DNA of 64,000 nt, from positions 310,001 through 374,000 of the forward strand of contig NZ_CP046171.1 of the NCBI RefSeq assembly GCF_011801125.1, written 5' to 3'. The notes under the pieces are model-generated. The model saw only the letters and a program-made list of their open reading frames with translations. It did no database searches and was not told the origin of the DNA. Shown in pieces: positions 47,537 through 56,420 of the stretch. Source of the DNA: Nocardia brasiliensis. Its GTDB lineage: Bacteria; Actinomycetota; Actinomycetes; Mycobacteriales; Mycobacteriaceae. A program made the translations under genes and the position numbers. Position 1 is the first letter of the stretch; the number at the start of each line of letters is the position of its first letter.

Positions 47537-47992
47537 TCAGCTGCTCGGTGGACGCAGCTCCTCGGTGGCCTCGCGGAATGCCGTTGCGGCACGGTCGAAG
47601 TAGTCGAAGAGCACCGCGCGCTGTTCGTCGGTGTAGCCGCCGATGATCTCGCCGACCCGGCGGCGGGCGGGCGCGAGGACCTCATCCAATTCCGCAGGCG
47701 TGCCGACCAATTCGACGAGCACCTTGCGCCGGTCGCCTGCCACCGGAACGCGGCGTACGTATCCCGCGTCTTCCAGGCGGTCGATGAGCCGGGTCGTCGG
47801 GCCGGTGGTCAGGCCGCTGCGGGTGCCGAGTTCGCCCGGCGTCATCGGTCCGGCCAATTCCAGGATGTTCAGCGCGTACAGGTCGGTCGCGCCCAGGTCG
47901 ACCGCCCGGGCACCGGCCTGCCCGTGCAGCATGACGGCGCTCAGGTAGCGCCGGTAGATCTCGTGCGCCGCCCGCTCGGGGTGTGTTGACAC
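47537..47992 (-). CDS. MarR-family transcriptional regulator
   Basis: 151 residues. A winged helix (LNILELAGPMTPGELGTRSGLTTGPTTRLIDRLEDAGYVRRVPVAGDRRKVLVELV) with the wing Asp-Arg-Arg-Lys is typical of MarR. It starts with GTG at 47992 behind GGAGG. It is divergent from the SnoaL-like gene at 48085, and the 92-bp gap holds palindromes at 48033-48047 and 48051-48060. It most likely represses both, responding to a ligand not known. Confidence 0.9.
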   Translation of the reverse strand: MSTHPERAAHEIYRRYLSAVMLHGQAGARAVDLGATDLYALNILELAGPMTPGELGTRSGLTTGPTTRLIDRLEDAGYVRRVPVAGDRRKVLVELVGTPAELDEVLAPARRRVGEIIGGYTDEQRAVLFDYFDRAATAFREATEELRPPSS

Positions 47993-48032
47993 GGGTTACC
48001 TCCACCATTAATCTCGTCCTCAAAGAAGAGAC

Positions 48033-48060
48033 TTCTTCAAAGAAGAAAGCTCTCTAGAGA
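48033..48060. promoter_or_regulatory. Two palindromes in the MarR/SnoaL intergenic region
   Basis: TTCTTC-AAA-GAAGAA (48033-48047) and TCTCTAGAGA (48051-48060) are perfect dyads in a purine-rich patch. Related CAAAGAAGA copies lie just upstream. They are natural operators for the divergent MarR protein. Confidence 0.65.
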
Positions 48061-48084
48061 AGAAATCTAGCACGGAGATCACCC

Positions 48085-48546
48085 ATGAGCAGCAGCTACG
48101 CCGTGGCACCGCACGCGGAAATCCAGGCTCTCTTCGTAGAACTTGCCCAGGCATGGGGTCGCGGCGACGCCGACGCCTACGGTGCGGCGTTCACCGAGGA
48201 CGCGACCTACACCGCCTGGTTCGGTACCCTCTACCAGGGCCGCGCGGACATCGTCGAGTCGCACCGAGCCCTGTTCGGCAGCTTCCTGAAGGGCACCGAA
48301 ATGGCTGTCGACATCGTCGGCATCCGTTGTTACGGAGCCGACTTCGCGATCGTCAACAGCCGGGGTGACCTCTACAAGGGCGGCGCGAAGGCGCCGCGGC
48401 GCCTGGGCAAGGCGCAGACCTACACGCTGGTCCGCCAGGACAACCGCTGGCGTGTCGCCGCCTTCCACAACACCAAGCGCAAGAAATTGATGGAGCGCTT
48501 TACCTTTCGCTACAGCCCGGCCGCCCGTCCCGCCGCCCGACGCTGA
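48085..48546 (+). CDS. SnoaL-like/SgcJ-type small protein
   Basis: 153 residues of the NTF2-like fold. The N-terminal helix is ALFVELAQAWGRGDADAYGAAFTEDATYTAWFGTLYQGRADIVESHRALF, the strand set that defines SgcJ/EcaC/SnoaL-like proteins. Members include polyketide cyclases, stress-induced enzymes and ligand-binding proteins, so the chemistry is uncertain. It is regulated by the divergent MarR gene. A decayed tandem copy follows at 48560. Confidence 0.85.
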   Translation: MSSSYAVAPHAEIQALFVELAQAWGRGDADAYGAAFTEDATYTAWFGTLYQGRADIVESHRALFGSFLKGTEMAVDIVGIRCYGADFAIVNSRGDLYKGGAKAPRRLGKAQTYTLVRQDNRWRVAAFHNTKRKKLMERFTFRYSPAARPAARR

Positions 48547-48559
48547 CCCGCGGCCCGCG

Positions 48560-48819
48560 ATCTGCTCGACGAACGCCCGCCCGCCTGGAACAACGGTGAC
48601 GCGGATGCCTACGGGGTGGGGTGACCGGTCGCGGCGACATCTATAAGGCGACGCGTAGGGGTCCGCGCAGAGCCGACCAAAAACTCAGACGTACACACGC
48701 TGGCGCGACAGCAGCGTGGTCGGCAGATCGCGGCATTTCACAACACCAAGCGTCAGAATGTAATGGAGCGGATCTTGTTTCTGTCGGCATCGGACGCCAG
48801 GCCGGCCACCCAACGCTGA
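48560..48819 (+). pseudogene. Decayed tandem duplicate of the SnoaL-like gene
   Basis: Aligning by eye, CTGGAACAACGGTGACGCGGATGCCTACGG corresponds to the parental GGTCGCGGCGACGCCGACGCCTACGG. CATTTCACAACACCAAGCGTCAGAATGTAATGGAGCGG corresponds to the parental CTTCCACAACACCAAGCGCAAGAAATTGATGGAGCG. Both copies end in a CGCTGACC context. Roughly 180 bp of the parental middle are missing and the frame is interrupted. It is a relic and no product is expected. Confidence 0.7.
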
Positions 48820-49012
48820 CCTGGGCGGAATTATCCGAAGGGTGGTGGTGGAAATCATCTCGATTCGAAACTTCTGCCGACCGGTGCCGGGCCGCGCTAC
48901 GTTGGAGTATGCGCAGACATATCGGACACCAGGGGTTTTCTCGTGGTGTCCGCGGTCGGCGCGCCAGTTGGTCGCCGGTGACGCCGATTCGATGTGAGTT
49001 CGAGGTGGTCAC

Positions 49013-52000
49013 ATGAATCCACGGACGCGTTCAGCAGAGGTCGGTCCCGACTCGACCCCTGCCGACTCGGATACCCAGCGGCACCCGCTGCTCGGCATCG
49101 CCGACGAGCTGGAGGCGATGGGCCTGTCCGAGGCGAAGGAGATCGGCCGGGGCGGCTTCGGCGTGGTGTACCGCTGTGTCCAGCGGGCGCTCGAACGCGT
49201 CGTCGCGGTGAAGGTGCTCTCCTCGGAGATCGAGGTGGAAAGCCGCGAGCGATTCCTGCGCGAGGAACAGGCCATGGGCCGGTTGTCCGGCCACCCGAAC
49301 ATCGTCGACATCCTGCAGGTCGATGTGACGCCGAGCGGTCTGCCGTTCATCGTGATGCCCTACTGCACCCGCGGTTCGCTGGAACAGGTCATCCGCGATC
49401 AGGGCCCGCTCACCTGGGCCGATTCGCTGCGCGCCGGGGTGAAACTCGCGGGCGCGATCGAGAGCGCGCACCGGGCCCAGATCCTGCACCGTGACGTGAA
49501 ACCGGCCAACGTGCTGCTCAGCGGTTACGGCGAACCGCAGCTGACCGACTTCGGGATCGCCCGCATCCCCGGCGGCTTCCAGACCTCCAGCAGCATGATC
49601 ACGGGCTCGCCCGCGTTCACCGCGCCGGAGGTGCTCAAGGGCGACGATCCGACCATCCGTTCCGACGTCTACGGACTGGGCGCGACGCTGTTCGCGTTGC
49701 TGACCGGGCATGCGGCGTTCGAGCGGCAGGCGGGGGAGAAGGTGGTCGCGCAGTTCCTGCGGATCACCACTCAGCCCGTGCCCGATCTGCGGGAGCACGA
49801 CATTCCCGCCGATGTGGCCGAGGTGATCCAGCACGCGATGGCGACCGATCCCGATGATCGGCCGACGACGGCCTACGACTTCGGGCAGCTGCTGCGGTCG
49901 GTGCAGCGCGACCACGACCATATGCCCGACGAGATGGCGTTGCTGGAGACCGTCGCCGCGCCGGAACCGATCGATCGCGACGGGGAGACCTCGTCGTCGC
50001 GTCCCGCGGTGACCGCCCGGCGCAGTTGGCCGTTGACGTTGCGGCCCGCGTTGTCCCAGCACACCGGCGGACGGCAGCAGGGCGCGGGGGCGACCCTGCC
50101 GCCCACCGCAACGACCAAATTCCGGCCGCCGACCCCGGCCAGGGAACCCGTGGCCCGGCCACGGCTGCTGGACGTGTTGCGGGCCGGTGGCAGGCGCAGG
50201 CTTGCGGTGATTCACGCGCCGGCGGGCTTCGGCAAGAGCACGGTGGCGGCGCAGTGGCGCAGCGACCTGACCGAGCGTGGCATCCAGGTCGCCTGGCTCG
50301 GGGTCGACCAGGGCGACGACAACGAGATCTGGTTTCTGGCCCATCTGATCCAGGCGATCCGCCGGGTCCGTCCGGATCTGGGCAACGGACTGGACCAGGT
50401 ACTGGAGGAAAGACCAGCCGACGCGGCCGCTTTCGTGATCTCCACGCTCATCGACGAGATCCATGCCGGCGGCAGCACTCTCGTGGTGGTGGTGGACGAC
50501 TGGCATCGGGTCACCGACGCGGGCGCGCATCGGGCGATGGACACGTTGCTGGCCAACGGGTGTCACCATCTGCGCTTCGTAGTGACCAGCCGGGAGCAGT
50601 CGGGCCTGCCGACCAGCCGGATGCGGGTGCACGACGAGCTGGTCGAGATCGGTTCCGCCGCACTGCGTCTGACCGCCGAGGAGACCAAGGAGATCCTGGT
50701 GCGGCGGCACGGGTTCGTGCTCACCGACGGCCAGGTCGCCGAGATCCACCGGGCCACCGACGGCTGGCCCGCCGCCATTCAGCTGGTCAGCCTGTCGCTG
50801 CGCGGCAAGACCGACCCGGCGCAGCTGCTCGCGCAGTTGTCCGAGGGCAATCACGGCATTCGCGAGTACCTCGCCGAAAACGTCCTGGACACACTGGAAC
50901 CCAGGATGCTCGACTTCCTGATGTCGATCGCGGTGACCGAGCGGGTGTGCGCCTCGCTGGCCGCGGCGCTGTCCGACGACGCCGATGCCGGACAACTGCT
51001 GGAGCAGGCCGAGCAGCGGGAGCTGTTCGTGCGCCGGATCGAGCACGACCCGGAATGGTTCCGGATGCAGCCGTTGTTCGCCGAGCATCTGCGGGCCCGA
51101 TTGGAACGCGCGCAGCCGGGGAAGTCGAAATCCCTGCACCGCAAGGCCTCTCGCTGGTACGCCGAGCATCAGCTGCTGCGCAAGTCGGTGGATCACGCGC
51201 TCGCGGCCACCGATCTCAAGATGGCGCTCGACCTGCTCGAGGTCGGCGGCATGGACCTGATCGACCGCTCCCGCCTGGCGACGCTGCTCGGCACGGTCTC
51301 GAAACTGCCGATGCAGCAGGTGGCTTCGCGGTCCAAGCTGTTGATGGCGGTGGCGCGGGCGAATGTGAACCTGCAGCAGTCCGGCGCGGCGCGCACCGCG
51401 CTGGGACGACTGTCGAATCTGCTCGCGCGCGGCGGGTCCACCGATGAGGACCTCACGCAGCAGCGCTGCCAGGCCGCCGTGCTCGGCGCCGCGGATCAGA
51501 TCGCGAGGGACCGCACCGAGGGGGTGCTCGATCGGGTCGCGGACTGCCTGCAGACCCCGGAGAACCTGCCCGCCTGGACGGTGTCGACCGCGGCGAATCT
51601 GACCTCGTTCGTGCGGTTGTGCGAGTTCGACTTCGACGGCGCGCGGGAGATCCAGGACTGGGCCGCGCCCTACCACGCGCGGTCCAAGGATCCGCTCGGC
51701 GCCGTGTTCGGGATGTGCGGGCGCGGCGCGGCCGCCTACGAGCAGCTCGACATCGCCACCGCGACACAGTGTTTCCAGCAGGCGTGGGAGCTGGCCAAGA
51801 CCCGCTCCGGCCCGCGCTCGCACGCGGTGCGGGTCGCGGCGGCGCTGCTCGGCGAAGTGAACTATCGCCGTGGCGATCTGGACGCCGCCGACCGGCTGCT
51901 CGACGAGAGCCATCAGCTGGTCGCCCGGGTCGGCCCGGTGGACTTTCTCATCGCGACCTTCGTGATCGGTGCGCGGGTCAAAGCGGTGCGTGGCGATCTG

Positions 52001-52570
52001 TTCACGGCCGCGGCCCGGCTCGACGAGGGCGAGCGCATCGCCGCCGACAACCGGCTGACCCGGCTCGGTGCGCATATCCGCGCCGAGCGCATGCGGCTCG
52101 GTCTCGGGCCGGAGCGCGACGACGGTTCGTCCGCGCAAGCTCCGGTGGGCGCGCTGCATCCGGGGCATCGGATGACCGGTGCCGCCGTGCTCGCGGCCGA
52201 GGCCGAGGAGATCGCGGCCATCCGCACGCTGCTGGCCGAGGGCAGCCTGGGCTCGGACGATCGTGCGGTACGCCGAGCGCGCGCCCTGCACGCCCGCATG
52301 GCCGACAAGCACCGCCCCCGTGCGGAATTGGACGCCTCGCTGCTGCTCGCCGAATGCCTGGCCGCGTCCGGCTGGGTCGGCGAGGCGACCGGCCTGCTGC
52401 TGCCCGCGGCCGCGACCTGCGCCGAACTGGGTTGGACCAGGCCGCTGCTCGACGCGGGCCCCGGCGTCGTCGCCATCCTCGGGGTGCTACGCGCCGAAAT
52501 GCCCTCCGCCGCGGCGCATACCGGAGACATAGAACTGCCCGCCCTGTTCCTGGACGAACTCCTGGACTAG
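49013..52570 (+). CDS. pknK: Serine/threonine protein kinase fused to a MalT/LuxR-type ATPase (PknK-like)
   Basis: 1185 residues. The kinase domain (about 42-300) has IGRGGFGVVYR, Lys67, HRDVKPANVLL (Asp161) and DFG Asp179, so it should be active. A STAND-type ATPase domain follows from about residue 385 (Walker A APAGFGKST near 402; Walker B VVVVDDWHRV), then TPR-like helical repeats to the C-terminus. No C-terminal LuxR HTH is visible. The order and individual motifs match M. tuberculosis PknK (Rv3080c, about 1110 residues), which links kinase signalling to transcription factors and growth control. The ATG follows GAGGTGG. Confidence 0.93.
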   Translation: MNPRTRSAEVGPDSTPADSDTQRHPLLGIADELEAMGLSEAKEIGRGGFGVVYRCVQRALERVVAVKVLSSEIEVESRERFLREEQAMGRLSGHPNIVDILQVDVTPSGLPFIVMPYCTRGSLEQVIRDQGPLTWADSLRAGVKLAGAIESAHRAQILHRDVKPANVLLSGYGEPQLTDFGIARIPGGFQTSSSMITGSPAFTAPEVLKGDDPTIRSDVYGLGATLFALLTGHAAFERQAGEKVVAQFLRITTQPVPDLREHDIPADVAEVIQHAMATDPDDRPTTAYDFGQLLRSVQRDHDHMPDEMALLETVAAPEPIDRDGETSSSRPAVTARRSWPLTLRPALSQHTGGRQQGAGATLPPTATTKFRPPTPAREPVARPRLLDVLRAGGRRRLAVIHAPAGFGKSTVAAQWRSDLTERGIQVAWLGVDQGDDNEIWFLAHLIQAIRRVRPDLGNGLDQVLEERPADAAAFVISTLIDEIHAGGSTLVVVVDDWHRVTDAGAHRAMDTLLANGCHHLRFVVTSREQSGLPTSRMRVHDELVEIGSAALRLTAEETKEILVRRHGFVLTDGQVAEIHRATDGWPAAIQLVSLSLRGKTDPAQLLAQLSEGNHGIREYLAENVLDTLEPRMLDFLMSIAVTERVCASLAAALSDDADAGQLLEQAEQRELFVRRIEHDPEWFRMQPLFAEHLRARLERAQPGKSKSLHRKASRWYAEHQLLRKSVDHALAATDLKMALDLLEVGGMDLIDRSRLATLLGTVSKLPMQQVASRSKLLMAVARANVNLQQSGAARTALGRLSNLLARGGSTDEDLTQQRCQAAVLGAADQIARDRTEGVLDRVADCLQTPENLPAWTVSTAANLTSFVRLCEFDFDGAREIQDWAAPYHARSKDPLGAVFGMCGRGAAAYEQLDIATATQCFQQAWELAKTRSGPRSHAVRVAAALLGEVNYRRGDLDAADRLLDESHQLVARVGPVDFLIATFVIGARVKAVRGDLFTAAARLDEGERIAADNRLTRLGAHIRAERMRLGLGPERDDGSSAQAPVGALHPGHRMTGAAVLAAEAEEIAAIRTLLAEGSLGSDDRAVRRARALHARMADKHRPRAELDASLLLAECLAASGWVGEATGLLLPAAATCAELGWTRPLLDAGPGVVAILGVLRAEMPSAAAHTGDIELPALFLDELLD

Positions 52571-52590
52571 AGCGGGCAGTTTCGCGTGTC

Positions 52591-53907
52591 CTAGGCCTGC
52601 CACCAGGGGCGCAGCGGAACCGTCCAGGTGCCGTCCTCGGGCAGCTTGACCCCGAGCACCTGGTGCAGCTGAACCACGTTGCGCTGGAAGCCGAGTCGGC
52701 AGCCTGCCATGTACAGGCCCCACACCTTCGCGGTGCCCTCGCCGACCTCGGCGACGCAGGCGTCCCAGTTGCGTACCAGGTTCTTGCACCATTCGTGCAG
52801 GGTGAGCGCGTAGTGCTCGCGCAGGTTCTCCTCGTGCAGCACCTCGAGCCCGACGTTCTGGATCTCGGAGATGATCCGGCCGGAGCCGATCAGCTCGCCG
52901 TCCGGGAACACGTAGCGGTCGATGAAGTCGCCCGCCTTGGTGGTCCTGGTGTTGTCCGGCCGGGTGATGCAGTGGTTCAGGAACAGGCCGCCGTCGCGCA
53001 GCTTGCTCTGGATGTAGTCGAAGTAGAACGGGTAGTTGTGCACGCCGATGTGCTCGGTGAGGCCGATCGAGGACACCGCGTCGAAGCCGGATTCCGGGAT
53101 GTCGCGGTAGTCGGAGTGGCGCACCTCGGCCAGCTCGGACAGGCCTTCCTCGGCGATCTTCGCCTGGGCCCATTCGGCCTGCTCGGCCGAGAGCGTCGCA
53201 CCGATCACCTTGACGCCGCGCTTGGCCGCGTAGCGCACCATGCCGCCCCAGCCGCAGCCGATGTCGAGCAGCCGGTCGCCTTCCTTCAGCCGCAGCTTCT
53301 CGAAGACCAGGCGGTACTTGTTCTCCTGCGCCTGCTCGAGGGTCTGTTCCTCGTTGTCGTAACACGCACAGGTGTAGGTCATCGAGGGGCCGAGCACGTA
53401 CTCGTAGAAGGCGTTCGAGACGTCGTAGTGGTGGTGGATGGCCTCGGCGTCGCGAGTCTTGGAGTGCCGCAGGCCTTCCAGCGCGATTCGCCGCCAGCGC
53501 GGCAGCGTCTCCTGCGGTGGCGGCGCGATCGGCTTGAGCCGCTCCCAGCCGAGCGAGCGGGCGATGGCGAGCAGGGCCAGCGCGGACGGACGCCGGAACT
53601 TCAGGCTGTCCATCGCCTCGAGGATGTCGTACGGGTCACCGGGATGTACGCCCTCGGCGGTCATGTCGCCCGCGATGTAGGCGCGGGCCATGCCGAGATC
53701 GCCGGGCGCGGTCGCCAGGTAGTTGATGCCGCGCGGTGTCTTGATGTCGAGTTGGTACTTCGAGTCCGCAGGCCCCGCCGTGCTGCCGTCGTAGGCGGTC
53801 AGCCGGATCGGAACCTCGCCCTCGACCAGCGTCTCGAAGATCTCGGCAATGCTGAGTTTGGTCCCGAGATCGGCTAAGACGTCAGAACGGTCCTTGAATG
53901 TCGTCAT
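52591..53907 (-). CDS. Cyclopropane-fatty-acid-synthase family methyltransferase (Rv3720-like)
   Basis: 438 residues. SAM-binding motif I is LLDIGCGWGGMVRYAAKRG, with upstream YDVSNAFYEYVLGPSMTYTCACY (the typical CFA active-site/lipid-entry region) and downstream GFDAVSSIGLTEHIG and YVFPDGELIGSGRI. It methylates unsaturated acyl chains of phospholipids. Its ATG overlaps the stop of the preceding FAD oxidoreductase (53904-53907), so the pair is translationally coupled. The pair resembles Rv3719-Rv3720 and, more broadly, the methyltransferase-plus-FAD-reductase pairs (BfaB/BfaA, TmsB/TmsA) that make 10-methyl-branched fatty acids. Product not proven. Confidence 0.9.
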   Translation of the reverse strand: MTTFKDRSDVLADLGTKLSIAEIFETLVEGEVPIRLTAYDGSTAGPADSKYQLDIKTPRGINYLATAPGDLGMARAYIAGDMTAEGVHPGDPYDILEAMDSLKFRRPSALALLAIARSLGWERLKPIAPPPQETLPRWRRIALEGLRHSKTRDAEAIHHHYDVSNAFYEYVLGPSMTYTCACYDNEEQTLEQAQENKYRLVFEKLRLKEGDRLLDIGCGWGGMVRYAAKRGVKVIGATLSAEQAEWAQAKIAEEGLSELAEVRHSDYRDIPESGFDAVSSIGLTEHIGVHNYPFYFDYIQSKLRDGGLFLNHCITRPDNTRTTKAGDFIDRYVFPDGELIGSGRIISEIQNVGLEVLHEENLREHYALTLHEWCKNLVRNWDACVAEVGEGTAKVWGLYMAGCRLGFQRNVVQLHQVLGVKLPEDGTWTVPLRPWWQA

Positions 53908-55352
53908 TTGCGTTGCACCGCCTTCGAATACAAATCCAGCAGCCGCTGGTCCGGGTCGTAGCGCTTCTTCAGTTCTGTGTAGGTATTGCCGCCGTACAGC
54001 GCCGCGAACTCATCTTTGTCGTAATAGGAATCCGAGTACAGCGACTTATGTCCGTCGAAGTCGGTCACGGTGCGCTCGATCGCCCGGTTGGCCGCGCCCT
54101 CCGGCGCGCCGGGCACCGTGGGCACGGCCGACCAGAATCCGACATTGACGTAGGTCCGGTTCGGCTCCAGCGGGTACAGGGGCCAGGTGCGCTCGGTGCT
54201 GCCCGAGGTGTCGCCGGTGTCGCGCAGGCGCAGCGGGCACAACCAGATCGGCTCGATCGGGATCTCGCGCAGGAACCATTCCACGAAGTCGGCGGTGCGT
54301 TCCACCGGTACCTCGATGTCCTGGACCACCCGCTCGCGCGGCGGGTTGCCCTTGCGGGCCTCCAGCTTGTCGGCGATGTCGTACTTGTGGTCGAGCGCGA
54401 TGAGCTTCCAGTAGAAGCTGCTGCGCCGATAGCGTTTCGGCCAGAACCGGCGGATTCGCGGGTTCTGCGTGCCGAAGGCGCGCGAGCACCAGAACCAGTC
54501 GGTGTCCCAGCGCCAGAGGTAGTCGTGGATGGTCAGCCGGTCGCGCTTGGGGACAGCGTCGTCGTGCTGGATGGACCGGTAGTAGATGTCCATGTCGGTG
54601 TAGTCGCTGACCGGGCCGGGTTCGTCGGTCTGCCTGCCCAGGGTCAGATAGCTCTCCTCGGCGGTGAACACGACCCCGTCGAGATAGTCCACCCGCTCAC
54701 CGGCGTAGGACTTCTCGGTGACGATGTCGGCCAGCGTGCGCTCCAGCTCGCGCAGGTCGTGAAAACGCAGGTGGCGCAGGGCCACGAAGGGCTGCACGGT
54801 CTCCAGCTCGATCTTCAGCCGGACCGAATAGCCGAGCGTGCCGTAGGAGTTGGGGAAGCCGCGGAACAGCTCGGCGTGCTCGTTGTCCGGCGTGGCGGTG
54901 ATGATCTCGCCCGCACCGGTCAGGATGTCCATCTCCAGCACGGACTCGTGCGGCAGGCCGTTGCGGAACGAGGTGGACTCGATGCCCAGGCCGGTCACCG
55001 CGCCGCCCAGGGTGATCGTCTTGAGCTGCGGCACCACGAACGGCGCGAGGCCGTAGGGCAGGGTCGCCGCGACGAGGTCCTCGTAGGTGGTCATCCCCGC
55101 CACGTCGGCCGTCTTCGCGACCGGATCGACGGCGATGACACCGGCGAGACCCGAGACATCGAGGCCGGGCGCGGGGTTCTTGGCTCTGGCCCGGAAGAGA
55201 TTGGAGGTTTTCTTCGCTAAACGGACATTTGCGTTCCGGGGAATAGCGCGGTAACTCGCCAGGAGTCGTTCGACTCCGGCGCGGTGCGCGGTAAACCCGG
55301 ATTCGCGTGCGACCGGCACGCGTCCGGCCTTGCCCATCAGACTCACTGCCAC
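53904..55352 (-). CDS. FAD-binding oxidoreductase (Rv3719/BfaA-like)
   Basis: 482 residues of the PCMH/VAO-type FAD family. The FAD-binding region is recognisable in GLDVSGLAGVIAVDPVAKTADVAGMTTYEDLVAATLPYGLAPFVVPQLKTITLGGAVTGLGIESTSFRNGLPHESVLEMDI, a typical p-cresol-methylhydroxylase-like fold start. The C-terminal substrate domain has FAALYGGNTYTELKKRYDPDQRLLDLYSK. It is the first gene of the coupled pair with the CFA-type methyltransferase, so a role in reducing a 10-methylene intermediate is a reasonable inference. GTG at 55352; a GTG at 55346 or ATG at 55337 are possible starts. Confidence 0.9.
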   Translation of the reverse strand: MAVSLMGKAGRVPVARESGFTAHRAGVERLLASYRAIPRNANVRLAKKTSNLFRARAKNPAPGLDVSGLAGVIAVDPVAKTADVAGMTTYEDLVAATLPYGLAPFVVPQLKTITLGGAVTGLGIESTSFRNGLPHESVLEMDILTGAGEIITATPDNEHAELFRGFPNSYGTLGYSVRLKIELETVQPFVALRHLRFHDLRELERTLADIVTEKSYAGERVDYLDGVVFTAEESYLTLGRQTDEPGPVSDYTDMDIYYRSIQHDDAVPKRDRLTIHDYLWRWDTDWFWCSRAFGTQNPRIRRFWPKRYRRSSFYWKLIALDHKYDIADKLEARKGNPPRERVVQDIEVPVERTADFVEWFLREIPIEPIWLCPLRLRDTGDTSGSTERTWPLYPLEPNRTYVNVGFWSAVPTVPGAPEGAANRAIERTVTDFDGHKSLYSDSYYDKDEFAALYGGNTYTELKKRYDPDQRLLDLYSKAVQRK

Positions 55353-55554
55353 CCCTCGACGCTAGTACTCACCTCATTGTCAGACCACCGCGAGGGCGGG
55401 GTCTCGGGAGAAATGTCACGCATATGTTGCGAACCGGAATATTCGACCCGGGTAGAGAAGTTCGCCACACGGCTGTACCGGTATACGGCGTGGCGGCCAC
55501 TACAGGGCAGGATGGTGACCGGTCGAGTTACCGTACCCGGACAAGGAGCTCATT

Positions 55555-55989
55555 GTGGGACAGGTCAGCGCCAGCAGTTCGATCGCCGTTGCGGCGGACC
55601 CGCAGCGCACCCTCGAAGCCATCGCGGACTACGAGACGGTGCGGCCGCGCATTCTGTCCTCGCACTACCGCGATTACAAGGTGGTCGAGGGCGGCAAAGG
55701 CGCGGGCACCGTCGCCGAGTGGACGCTGCAGGCGACCGAGAAGCGTTCGCGCAACGTGCACGCCGTCGTGACGGTGTCCGATTCGATTGTCACCGAGCGT
55801 GATTCGAACTCCACCCTGGTCACCACCTGGACGGTGACCCCGGACGGCGCGGGCTCGCAGGTCACCCAGCGCACCACCTGGCAGGGCGCGGGCGGGATCA
55901 AGGGCATCTTCGAGGGGATCTTCGCGCCGTTGGGCTTGAAGAAGATTCAGGCCGAGGTGCTGGGCAACCTGCAGAAGGAACTCGCCTGA
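55555..55989 (+). CDS. SRPBCC-fold protein (Rv3718c-like)
   Basis: 144 residues with the Bet v1/polyketide-cyclase-like order: VSASSSIAVAADPQRTLEAIADYETVRPRILSSHYRDYKVVEGGKGAGTVAEWTLQ, and a long C-terminal helix LKKIQAEVLGNLQKELA lining a cavity. GTG start behind AAGGAG. It is divergent from the FAD oxidoreductase gene, as Rv3718c is in M. tuberculosis. Such proteins bind or transfer hydrophobic ligands. A supporting role in lipid modification alongside the CFA pair is plausible but unproven. Confidence 0.88.
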   Translation: MGQVSASSSIAVAADPQRTLEAIADYETVRPRILSSHYRDYKVVEGGKGAGTVAEWTLQATEKRSRNVHAVVTVSDSIVTERDSNSTLVTTWTVTPDGAGSQVTQRTTWQGAGGIKGIFEGIFAPLGLKKIQAEVLGNLQKELA

Positions 55990-56007
55990 CCTAGTCGTAC
56001 ACACCAA

Positions 56008-56041
56008 CGGAGCCCGGCAACCCCTCAGGTGCCGGGCTCCG
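56008..56041. terminator. Bidirectional hairpin terminator
   Basis: CGGAGCCCGGCA (56008-56019) pairs perfectly with TGCCGGGCTCCG (56030-56041) over a 10-nt loop, between convergent genes ending at 55989 and 56055. Confidence 0.8.
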
Positions 56042-56054
56042 CTGTCGTTCGGGG

Positions 56055-56405
56055 CTACTGGACGCCGATATCGAAGAGGTTGCCTTCGGGATCGGCCAGC
56101 GTGCTCCACTGCTGGCCGTACTCGTCGAAGTCGCCGATGTGCTTGGCGCCGAGTCCGATCGCGCGTTCGACCTGCCCTGACTTGTCCGCGGTGAGCAGAT
56201 CCAGGTGGATGACGTTCTTGCCCGGCGTCTTGTCCGGCACCCGGAGGAACATCAGCATCGGCGAGCGGCCCGCCGCGCGGCCGACGGTGGCGAACTCGGC
56301 CGAGGCGTCCGCGTCGACCGGCACTTCCAGCAGTTCGGACCAGAAGCCCGCGAGGGCCGCGGCGTCGGTGCAGTCGATGGTGACGCTCGCTAGCGACAGT
56401 GTCAT
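56055..56405 (-). CDS. VOC-family (glyoxalase-like) protein
   Basis: 116 residues of the vicinal-oxygen-chelate fold: LASVTIDCTDAAALAGFWSELLEVPVD, then KNVIHLDLLTADKSGQVERAIGLGAKHIGDFDEYGQQWSTLADPEGNLFDIGVQ. The metal-site pattern (HLDL ... DPEGNLFDI) is present. It is the second gene of an operon with the MerR regulator, separated by only 15 bp. It may bind or transform the effector recognised by that regulator, or confer resistance; specificity is not predictable. Confidence 0.88.
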   Translation of the reverse strand: MTLSLASVTIDCTDAAALAGFWSELLEVPVDADASAEFATVGRAAGRSPMLMFLRVPDKTPGKNVIHLDLLTADKSGQVERAIGLGAKHIGDFDEYGQQWSTLADPEGNLFDIGVQ

Positions 56406-56420
56406 GGGGTTCTCACTTTC

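Noticed and set aside
49031..52312. 1093-residue minus-strand open frame
   Set aside because: Mirror of the PknK gene in high-GC DNA. Composition is typical of an antisense shadow.
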